Shown here: one piece after another, positions 15,418-22,460 of the stretch | Numbering within the stretch: position 1 is the stretch's first letter | Layout: each line of letters opens with the position of its first letter | From: Streptomyces sp. SolWspMP-5a-2 | GTDB taxonomy: Bacteria; Actinomycetota; Actinomycetes; Streptomycetales; Streptomycetaceae | Direction: 5' to 3' | DNA: 45,633 bases | NCBI RefSeq assembly: GCF_900091845.1 | Contig: NZ_FMCI01000104.1 | Location: 1 to 45,633 of the forward strand | Notes under the pieces: model-generated | Database searches by the model: none | What the model was told of the DNA's origin: nothing | What the model saw: only the letters and a program-made list of their open reading frames with translations | Translations under genes and position numbers: made by a program

Positions 15418-17500
15418 TGACGGGGCCGGGGCCGGTCGGGCCGCTCTCCGAGGACCTCACCCGGCTCGCCGAACTCCACGGCGTCGCCACCTCCTACCGC
15501 CCCTCCCCGGACCGCACGGTCCCCGCCTCCGCCACCGCCGTCACCCGCGCCCTGGCCGCCCTCGGCGTCGACGCGGCCACGCCCGGGGCCACCGCCGCCG
15601 CCCTCGCCGCCCGCGAACGGGAACTGGCCCTGCGCCTGCTGCCCCCACCGTCGTCCACTGGACCGGCGGCGACGCGCCGGGCCCGCCCGCCCTGGCCGCC
15701 CTCCCGCCCGGCACCCGCCTGCGCGTCCTCGCCGAGGACGGGACCGAGCACGCCTCCACCGCCACGCTCCCGCCCGGCGTCCACCACCTGACCGCCACCG
15801 CCCCCGACGGCCGGACCGGCGAGGCCCACCTCGTCGTCGCCCCGCCCCGGCTGCCCACCCCGGCCGGACGCTCCCACGGGCTCCTCGTCCAGCTCTACTC
15901 CCTCCTGTCCGGCCGCTCCTGGGGCATCGGCGACCTCGGCGACCTCGCCGAACTCGCCTCCTGGGCCGGACGCGACCTCGGCGCCGGATTCCTCCAGGTC
16001 AACCCGCTCCACGCGGCCGTACCCGGTACCCCGACCGACCCCTCCCCCTACCGCCCCTCCTCCCGGCGCTTCCCCGACCCGGTCTACCTCCGCGTCCAGG
16101 ACGTCCCCGAGTACGCCGATCTCCGCGCCCCCGACCGCGTCCACGCCCTCCTCGACCGCGCCGACCGGCTCCGCGCCGCCGTCCTCACCGACGGCGCCCT
16201 GATCGACCGGGACGCGGTCTGGGCGGTCAAGCGCGACGCCCTCGAACTCGTCACCGCCGTCCCCCTCGGCCCCGGCCGCGCCGCCGCCTACGCCGCCTTC
16301 CTCGCCGACCAGGGCCAGGCCCTGGAGGACCACGCCACCTGGAACGCCCTCGCCGAGCTGCACGGCTCCGACTGGCGCCGCTGGCCCGCCGGCCTGCGCG
16401 ACCCCCGCTCCGCGGAGACGGCCGCCGCCCGCCGCGACGCCGCCGACCGCGTCGAGTTCCACCGCCGTCTCGCCTGGCTCACCGACACCCAGCTCACCGC
16501 CGCCCAGCGCACCGCCCGCGAGGCCGGGATGGCCGTCGGGATCGTCCACGACCTCGCCGTCGGCGTGCACCCCGAAGGCGCCGACGCCTGGGCCCAGCAG
16601 GACTTCCTCGCCGCCGGGACCTCGGTCGGCGCGCCCCCGGACGCCTTCAACTCCCGCGGCCAGGACTGGGGCCTGCCGCCCTGGCGCCCCGACCGCCTCG
16701 CCGCGTCCGGCTACGCCCCCTACCGACGGCTGCTGCGCGCCCTGTTCCGCTCCGCGGGCGCCCTGCGCATCGACCACGTCATGGGCCTCTTCCGCCTCTG
16801 GTGGGTCCCCCAGGGCGAACCGCCCACCGAGGGCACCTACGTCCGCTACGACGCCGAGGCCATGCTCGCCGTCCTGGTCCTGGAGGCCGCCCGCGCCGGT
16901 GCCTTCGTCATCGGCGAGGACCTCGGCACCGTCGAGCCCGGGGTGCGGGAACGGCTGCGCGCCCGCGGCGTGCTCGGCACCTCCGTCCTCTGGTTCGAAC
17001 GGGACTGGGAGGGCGACGGCGCGCCACTGCCCCCCGAGTCCTGGCGCGCGGACTGCCTCGCCACCGTCACCACCCACGACCTGCCGCCCACCGCCTCCCG
17101 GCTCACCGGCGAACACGTCGAACTCCGCGACCGGCTCGGCCTCTCCACCCGCCCCCTCGCCGTCGAACGCGCCGAGGCCGAGGCCGACATCGGGGAGTGG
17201 CTCGCCGTCCTCACCCGCCTCGGCCTGCTCGCCGCCGCCTCCCCGGGAGCCTCCCAGGAAGAGGCCGAGGTGCAGGCCGTCCACCGGTTCCTGCTGCGCA
17301 CCCCCGCCAGCCTCGTCGGCGTCTGGCTCCCCGACGCGATCGGCGACCGCCGTCCGCAGAACCTCCCCGGCACCTCCGACGCGTACCCGAACTGGCGGCT
17401 GCCCGTCGCCGACCCGGCCGGCCGCCCCGTCACCCTGGAGGAACTGGCCGCCTCGCCCCGCCTGCACGCCCTGATGAAGGTGCTGCGCGGCGAGGCGTGA
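15417..17500 (+). CDS. malQ: 4-alpha-glucanotransferase (amylomaltase), apparent frameshift near 15642
   Basis: GH77 enzyme that transfers alpha-1,4-glucan chains in maltodextrin and glycogen metabolism, about 694 residues if restored. The GTG at 15417 overlaps the previous stop. The reading frame changes at a run of five C (15642-15646). Upstream frame gives ELALRLLPP, and the homologous continuation (TVVHWTGGDAPG onward) is one base out. One extra C restores a continuous protein; without it translation stops at 15791 after about 124 codons. Downstream motifs are intact: GLLVQLYSLLSGRSWGIGDL, FLQVNPLHA, DPSPYRPSSRRFPDPVYL, the catalytic-region ALRIDHVMGLFRLWW, FVIGEDLGTVEP and TVTTHDLPPTA. 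Either a sequencing indel or a real inactivating mutation. Confidence 0.88.
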
Positions 17501-17579
17501 GCGGCCTCCCGCGCCCCGCGCACCCCGTACGGCACCCCCGGACGAGCGACCGTTCCCGGCGTTCGATACTTTTGGCACC

Positions 17580-17831
17580 GTGGACAACAAGAACGCCCTG
17601 CGCGCCGGCGCCCTGGCCGCCGGTACGACGCTGATGATGCTGCTGATGTCGTCCCCCGCGCTCGCGCTGACGCGTGACGACGGCGACGACCCGGGCCCGG
17701 GTCTGAGCGTCATCGAGACGCTCGGCCTCTACGTGCTCTGCCCGCTCGTCCTGTTCGCGGTCATCGCGGGTCTGGTGATCGTCCTGGACGGGTCGAAGGA
17801 CCGCGAGCCGAAGACCAGGGCGAAGGCCTGA
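17580..17831 (+). CDS. Small membrane protein, unknown function
   Basis: 83 residues from GTG at 17580. Residues about 10-30 form a signal-like segment (AAGTTLMMLLMSSPALA), with ALALT as a plausible cleavage site. An acidic exposed stretch (DDGDDPGPG) follows, then a membrane segment LYVLCPLVLFAVIAGLVIVL (about 50-70) and a charged Lys/Arg tail inside the cell. No good Shine-Dalgarno precedes it, so it may be leaderless or weakly translated. It follows malQ by 79 nt and is convergent with the TetR gene across a long hairpin. I do not know its function. Confidence 0.75.
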   Translation: MDNKNALRAGALAAGTTLMMLLMSSPALALTRDDGDDPGPGLSVIETLGLYVLCPLVLFAVIAGLVIVLDGSKDREPKTRAKA

Positions 17832-17859
17832 CGACCGGCCCCACCCCACCCCCTTCCGA

Positions 17860-17923
17860 CGGAGGGCGTCGTTCCGTAACCCCGCGCGCGAGTCGCCGCA
17901 CGCGGACGGGACGACGCCCTCCG
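17860..17923. terminator. Long hairpin between convergent genes
   Basis: CGGAGGGCGTCGTTCCGT (17860-17877) pairs with 17906-17923 over 18 bp with one G-U. The 28-nt loop contains a small CCGCG/CGCGG stem. No T tract follows, which is usual for Streptomyces hairpin terminators. It can serve the small membrane gene and, from the other side, the TetR gene. Confidence 0.7.
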
Positions 17924-18105
17924 CCGCGTTCCGCACCCCCCGCGCGCGCCCGTCCCGCCGCATTCCGGGGTCCCTGCGTGCCACGGGCCCTCTCTTCCCG
18001 GGGCTACCTCTTCCCCGGTTCGCTGACGTTGTCGTCCGCCCGCCGACACCTGCGGTCGCGGGACTTCGGTCGGAGCGGTGCGGTTGATCCTCGCCGTGCG
18101 CCCGG

Positions 18106-18801
18106 TCAGGGGCTCGGCGCGGTCAGGTAGCGCTGGACCGTCGGGCCCAGCCACGCCACGATCTCCGCGCGGCTGAGTGCCACCGACGGCGGCAGCCGCA
18201 GCACGTACCGGGTCAGCGCGAACCCGAGGAGCTGCGACGCGACGAGCGCCGCCCTGGTCGCCACCTGCTCCGGGTCCGGACAGGTCTGCCGCGCCGCCGG
18301 AAGCAACTGCTCGCGGAACGTCGCCTGCATCCGCTCCGCCCCGGCCGGACCCGCCGACGCCACCCGCAGCATCGCCGTGAGCACGTCGCTCGACTCCCAG
18401 AGCCCGAACAGGTGCGACACCAGGGCCTCACCCACCTCGCCCCTGGGCAGCGTGCCGAGGTCGGGCAGCCGCAGGTCCACCGAGACGGCGGCGGCGAACA
18501 GGCCCTCCTTGCTGCCGTAGTAGCGCATCACCATCGACGGGTCGATCCGGGCGTCCCTGGCGATGGCGCGGATGGTGGCGCGCTCGTAGCCGTCGGCGGC
18601 GAAGCGCTCGCGGGCGGCGACGACGATCGCCTCCCGGGTGCTGTCGGAGCGGCGGCGGGGCGGGGGCTGGTCCGGCGGTGCGGCGGGGGTGGGGGTGGGG
18701 ATGGGGGCCGAGGTCGAGGTGGGGGCGTCGGCGGGGGCGTCGGCGGGGGTGGGGGCAGCGGCGCGGGTGTGGGCAGGTGTGGGGGCGGGCTTTTCGGTCA
18801 T
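18106..18801 (-). CDS. TetR/AcrR-family regulator with Pro/Thr-rich N-terminal extension
   Basis: DNA-binding repressor, 231 residues. Residues 1-50 are low complexity (Ala, Pro, Thr, with repeated ADAPA). The TetR helix-turn-helix follows from about 53: TREAIVVAARERFAADGYER and DPSMVMRYYGSKEGLFAAAV. The C-terminal ligand domain resembles the TetR_C group found in Streptomyces (LPRGEVGEALVSHLFGLWE). The ATG lies only 7 nt from a TAAACT -10-like element (18809-18814), so the transcript is nearly leaderless. It is divergent from an FAD monooxygenase across a cluster of CCAACACCCGTT sites. It therefore probably represses itself and the monooxygenase; the ligand is unknown. Confidence 0.9.
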   Translation of the reverse strand: MTEKPAPTPAHTRAAAPTPADAPADAPTSTSAPIPTPTPAAPPDQPPPRRRSDSTREAIVVAARERFAADGYERATIRAIARDARIDPSMVMRYYGSKEGLFAAAVSVDLRLPDLGTLPRGEVGEALVSHLFGLWESSDVLTAMLRVASAGPAGAERMQATFREQLLPAARQTCPDPEQVATRAALVASQLLGFALTRYVLRLPPSVALSRAEIVAWLGPTVQRYLTAPSP

Positions 18802-19144
18802 GGTCGCGAGTTTAGGCCAACGGGTGTTGGCCAACGCTGGTTCGCCGACGTCCGTTGGCTGGGGGTGCTGGGTAACGGGGTGGGGCGACGTCGTTGGTTG
18901 GCGGTACTGGGTCAACGGGGGTGGGGCAGCGGCTCCCCCGCGGTGAGCCGCCGACAGTCCGCCCCCACCCCCGGCCCCCGCCCCCGCTCGCAAGCCAACA
19001 CCCGTTTGCCAACACCCGTTGACTCCGCCGCGCGCACCCCGTATCGTCGTCAACGAGCGTTGGCAAACATCCGTTGGTGCGCGTCCGTCGCCCGCTCCCC
19101 CTCGCGGCGGCCGGTGCGGGCGCGTCGGCGTCAGGAGGCCCCTC
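18802..19144. promoter_or_regulatory. Divergent TetR/monooxygenase control region with repeated operator sites
   Basis: The 12-base motif CCAACACCCGTT occurs twice in tandem at 18995-19006 and 19009-19020, and once inverted at 18819-18830. Related sites are CCAAC-N4-GTTGG (18817-18830) and CAACGAGCGTTGG (19051-19063). A good promoter for the monooxygenase is TTGACT (19019-19024), 17-nt spacer, TATCGT (19042-19047). It is overlapped by the second direct copy at -35 and followed by the 19051 site. The inverted copy covers the -35 region of the TetR promoter. This layout fits repression of both genes by the TetR protein. Confidence 0.75.
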
Positions 19145-20623
19145 ATGGTCGGCACCGGCAACACCCTTCCCGTGATCGTCGTCGGCTCGGGACCCACCGG
19201 GCTCCTCCTGGCCGGTGACCTCGCCGTCGCGGGCGTCCCCGTCACCGTCCTGGAGAAGCGGCCCCACCAGGTCGACAACCTCTCCCGCGCCTTCGCCGTG
19301 CACGCCCGCACCCTGGAGCAGCTCGACGCCCGGGGGCTCGCCGACGAGCTGGAGGCGGTCGGGCAGCGTCTCGGCGCGCTGCGGCTCGTCGGCGGGCTCA
19401 CCGTCCGGCTCGACACGCTGCCGTCGCGCTTCAACCACGTCCTCGTCACCCCGCAGTACGAGGTGGAGGGGGTGCTGGAGCGGTGGGCCGTGCGCTCGGG
19501 CGCCGCGTTCCGGTACGGGACCGAGGTGACGGGGCTGGTCCAGGACGCGGACGGCGTCACCGTCGACGTGCGCGGGCCCGGCGGGGAGCGGGAGCGGCTG
19601 CGGGCCCGGTATGTGGTCGGCACCGACGGGATCCGCAGCGTGGTGCGCCGGTCGGTGGGGCTGCCGTTCCCCGGGCGCTCGGCGATCCGCTCCGTGGTCC
19701 TCGCGGACGTGCGGCTGGCCGAACAGCCCCGGGAGCTGCTCACCGGCGACGCCGTCGGCGGGGCCTTTGCCTTCCTCGCCTCCTTCGGGGACGGCTACCA
19801 CCGGGTCATCGGCTGGCGCGGCGACCGTGACGTCCCGGACAGCGAGCCCGTCGGCCTCGACGAGCTGCGGGAGATCGTCCGGCGGGTCTTCGGGACCGAC
19901 TACGGCATGCACGACGTGCGCTGGATGTCCCGCTTCCATAGCGACGAGCGCCAGGCGCCCGCCTACCGGGTGGGCCGGGTGCTGCTCGCCGGGGACGCCG
20001 CCCATGTGCACACCCCGGCCGGGGGCCAGGGCATGAACACCGGGCTCCAGGACGCGGCCAACCTCGGCTGGAAGCTCGCCGCCGTGCTGCGCGGTCACGC
20101 GGACGACGGCCTGCTCGACAGCTACCAGGCCGAGCGGCACCCGGTCGGCAGGGCGGTCCTGCGCAGCAGCGGCGGCATCATCCGGCTCGCCAAGGCCCGC
20201 TACCCCTGGACCCTCGCGGCGGGCGCGGCGGTGATGCGCTGCCTCGCGTCCGCAGCCCCGGTCCGGCGCCGGGCGGTCGGCGAACTGAGCGGCATCGGGT
20301 ACCGCTACCGCGCGCCCAGGGGCGCCCACCCGCTGACCGGACGGCGGGTGCCGGACGTCGCGTTGAGCACCGGACGTCTCCACGAGGCGCTGCGCGGCGG
20401 CCGGTTCGTCCTCGTCGTCCCGCCGGGGCCGCTGCCGCTGCGGGACCTCGATGCCCTCAAGGACCGTCTCGCGGTGACGAGTTGGGCGAGCGGGCGGCGG
20501 ACCGCGCTGCTGGTGCGGCCCGACGGCTACGCGGCCTGGGCGTCGGACGGGGCGGGCGTCCAGGAGATCGGGGTGGCCGTCGCCGCGCACCTGGGGCGGA
20601 CGGCCGTGGCCGCGGTCGGCTAA
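19145..20623 (+). CDS. FAD-dependent aromatic monooxygenase (PHBH family)
   Basis: Flavoprotein hydroxylase of 492 residues. ATG at 19145 follows AGGAGG by 6 nt. The FAD-binding Rossmann loop is VIVVGSGPTGLLLAGDLA (residues about 9-26), followed by VTVLEKRP. The mid-protein DG motif reads YVVGTDGIRSVVRRSVGL (about 157-174), and the second FAD contact is LLAGDAAHVHTPAGGQGMN (about 280-298). The C-terminal thioredoxin-like domain found in the polyketide and rifampicin hydroxylase branch follows. It probably hydroxylates an aromatic or polyketide compound, for detoxification or catabolism under the divergent TetR gene. Its stop overlaps the stop of the convergent MarR gene. Confidence 0.92.
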   Translation: MVGTGNTLPVIVVGSGPTGLLLAGDLAVAGVPVTVLEKRPHQVDNLSRAFAVHARTLEQLDARGLADELEAVGQRLGALRLVGGLTVRLDTLPSRFNHVLVTPQYEVEGVLERWAVRSGAAFRYGTEVTGLVQDADGVTVDVRGPGGERERLRARYVVGTDGIRSVVRRSVGLPFPGRSAIRSVVLADVRLAEQPRELLTGDAVGGAFAFLASFGDGYHRVIGWRGDRDVPDSEPVGLDELREIVRRVFGTDYGMHDVRWMSRFHSDERQAPAYRVGRVLLAGDAAHVHTPAGGQGMNTGLQDAANLGWKLAAVLRGHADDGLLDSYQAERHPVGRAVLRSSGGIIRLAKARYPWTLAAGAAVMRCLASAAPVRRRAVGELSGIGYRYRAPRGAHPLTGRRVPDVALSTGRLHEALRGGRFVLVVPPGPLPLRDLDALKDRLAVTSWASGRRTALLVRPDGYAAWASDGAGVQEIGVAVAAHLGRTAVAAVG

Positions 20624-21126
20624 CGGGCGCCCGGGGTTCCGGCGAGCAAGGTCCGCAGCAGGTCGGCCAGTTGGCCGACCTGTTCGTCGTCGAGGGCGGC
20701 CAGCGCGGTCGTCTGGGCGGCGAGACCGGCGCCGACCGCCTGGTCGATGAGCGCCAACCCCTCCGCCGTCAGGGTGACTTGCAGGCCCCGGCGGTCGTGC
20801 GGGTCGGGGGAGCGGCGCAGCAGCGCGGCCTTCTCCAGCTTGTCGAGACGGCCGGTCATGCCGCCGGTGGTGAGCATCAGAGTGGCCGAGAGCTGGCGCG
20901 GCGAGAGCGTGTACGGCTCGCCGGACCTGCGCAGCGCGGCGAGGACGTCGAACTCGCCGCGGGCGATGCCGAACGGGGTGTACGCCTCCTCCATGTCGTC
21001 GCCCATCGCACGGGCCAGCCGGAAGATCCGTCCGAAGACCTCCATCGCCCGGGTGTCGAGGTCCGGCCGCACGGCCGACCACTGCTCGATGATCGCGTCG
21101 ATGGAGTCGCCGCTGTGTCCGCTCAT
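20620..21126 (-). CDS. MarR-family transcriptional regulator
   Basis: Winged helix repressor, 168 residues, usually dimeric and relieved by small phenolic or drug-like ligands. The core spans about residues 55-135: EFDVLAALRRSGEPYTLSPR, the recognition helix LMLTTGGMTGRLDKLEKAAL, and the wing RRSPDPHDRRGLQVTLTAEG with the conserved DxRxxxVxLT pattern. The stop (TAG, 20620-20622) overlaps the TAA of the convergent monooxygenase. It is divergent from the EamA transporter, whose promoter is covered by an 18-bp palindrome, so it is the likely repressor of that transporter and of itself. Confidence 0.93.
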   Translation of the reverse strand: MSGHSGDSIDAIIEQWSAVRPDLDTRAMEVFGRIFRLARAMGDDMEEAYTPFGIARGEFDVLAALRRSGEPYTLSPRQLSATLMLTTGGMTGRLDKLEKAALLRRSPDPHDRRGLQVTLTAEGLALIDQAVGAGLAAQTTALAALDDEQVGQLADLLRTLLAGTPGAR

Positions 21127-21170
21127 GCGGTGAGTATCCGACGGTGTCGGCTTGCCCGCAAGAAAGTGGC

Positions 21171-21199
21171 TTGACGGTAAGTAGCTTAGCGCTAAGCTA
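21171..21199 (+). promoter_or_regulatory. EamA promoter with overlapping MarR-type palindrome
   Basis: TTGACG (21171-21176), 16-nt spacer, TAAGCT (21193-21198). A perfect 18-bp palindrome TAGCTTAGCGCTAAGCTA (21182-21199) covers the spacer and -10. A bound dimer would block this promoter, and it lies 56 nt from the divergent MarR start. Confidence 0.8.
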
Positions 21200-21249
21200 T
21201 CTCCGTGCTCGTCCGCCGCGGGCGCCCGCGTCCGAGAGAGGCACCCGCC

Positions 21250-22254
21250 ATGAAACGGTCGGCGACCGTCCTGCTCACCGCCCTCGCCCCGGTCTCCTGG
21301 GGCACCACCTACGCGGTCACCACCGGGTTCCTCCCGCAGGACCGCCCCCTGTTCACCGCGCTCACCAGGGCACTGCCCGCGGGTCTCGCTCTGCTCGCGC
21401 TCGCCCGGGTGCTGCCGCGCGGCGCCTGGTGGTGGCGGTCCGCCGTGCTCGGCGCCCTCAACATCGGCGCGTTCTTCCCGCTGCTGTTCCTGTCCGCGTA
21501 CCGGCTGCCCGGCGGGACGGCGGCGGTCGTCGGGTCGGTCGGCCCGCTGCTGGTGATCGGGCTGTCGGCGCTGCTGCTCGGGCGGCGGCCGACGGCGCGG
21601 GCGCTGGTCGCGGGGGTGGTGGCCGCGTTCGGCGTCAGCCTCGTCGTGCTGCGGGCGGCCGGGGCGCTGGACGCCGTCGGCGTGCTGGCCGCGCTCGCCT
21701 CGACCGCGTCGATGTCCACCGGCACGGTGCTCACCCAGAAGTGGGGCCGTCCCGAGGGCGTGGGGCCGCTCGCGCTCACCGGCTGGCAGCTCACCGCGGG
21801 CGGCCTGCTGATCGCCCCGCTCGCTCTCCTGGCCGAGGGCGCCCCGCCCGCGCTCGACGCCGGTGCCGTCGGCGGCTACCTGTACCTCGCCCTCGCCAAC
21901 ACCGCCGTCGCGTACTGGCTCTGGTTCCGCGGCATCGGACAGCTCACCGCGACCCAGGTCACCTTCCTCGGCCCGCTCTCCCCGCTGACCGCGGCGATCG
22001 TCGGCTGGGCGGCCCTGGACGAGACCCTCACCCCGCTCCAACTGACCGGCATGGCCCTGGCGTTCGGCGCGACCGTGGCGGGACAACTGGGACGGAGCGG
22101 GAGCGGGAGCGGGAACAGGGGGAGAGCGGGAGCGGGAGCGGTGGCGGGGGAGGGGCACGGCGATGGGCGCGCGGGCCCGCTCGACCGGCGGGACACGGAC
22201 GGCCCCCGACGGCACCCTGACCACACGCCCCCCACCGAGCACCTGACCACCTGA
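21250..22254 (+). CDS. EamA/DMT-superfamily transporter
   Basis: Drug/metabolite exporter of 334 residues with ten predicted membrane segments in two EamA halves. The first half begins LLTALAPVSWGTTYAVTTGF and ends with the Gly/Pro segment GGTAAVVGSVGPLLVIGLSA. The second half carries LALANTAVAYWLWFRGIG and FLGPLSPLTAAIVGWAALDE. ATG at 21250 follows GAGAGG by 8 nt; an upstream GTG at 21205 lacks a ribosome binding site. The last 60 residues are a hydrophilic Gly/Ser/Arg tail of low complexity, not typical of the family. Expression should be controlled by the divergent MarR gene; the substrate is unknown. Confidence 0.92.
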   Translation: MKRSATVLLTALAPVSWGTTYAVTTGFLPQDRPLFTALTRALPAGLALLALARVLPRGAWWWRSAVLGALNIGAFFPLLFLSAYRLPGGTAAVVGSVGPLLVIGLSALLLGRRPTARALVAGVVAAFGVSLVVLRAAGALDAVGVLAALASTASMSTGTVLTQKWGRPEGVGPLALTGWQLTAGGLLIAPLALLAEGAPPALDAGAVGGYLYLALANTAVAYWLWFRGIGQLTATQVTFLGPLSPLTAAIVGWAALDETLTPLQLTGMALAFGATVAGQLGRSGSGSGNRGRAGAGAVAGEGHGDGRAGPLDRRDTDGPRRHPDHTPPTEHLTT

Positions 22255-22335
22255 CCGCCCGCCCACCGACCAGCTCACCGGCCGACCAGCTCACCGGCCC
22301 CCCGGGCTGCGCCCCCGGACTGCCCCCAACACACA

Positions 22336-22368
22336 AGGGCGCCCGGTGCCACAGGCACCGGGCGCCCT
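22336..22368 (-). terminator. Rho-independent-type terminator after pepN
   Basis: AGGGCGCCCGGTGCC / GGCACCGGGCGCCCT, a perfect 15-bp stem with an ACA loop. On the minus strand it is followed by TTGTGTGTT, a partial T tract. It lies 93 nt after the aminopeptidase stop and can also stop readthrough from the EamA gene. Confidence 0.88.
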
Positions 22369-22460
22369 GCCCTGCTCGCGTCGCTCATGTCACCGTCACG
22401 GCACCACGCCACCACGGCGCCGCGATCGCGCCCCCGTGTCGCGCGGCCCGCGCGCTCGGG

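Noticed and set aside
14592..15479. Minus-strand frame across the intergenic region and repeat peptide
   Set aside because: It has no ribosome binding site, and its composition is that of translated GC-rich repeat. It overlaps the HNH gene end and the better supported peptide gene.
18812..21082. Long minus-strand frame across the monooxygenase gene
   Set aside because: Antisense shadow of the monooxygenase with Arg/Pro-rich composition. It has no start context, and the plus frame has clear FAD motifs.
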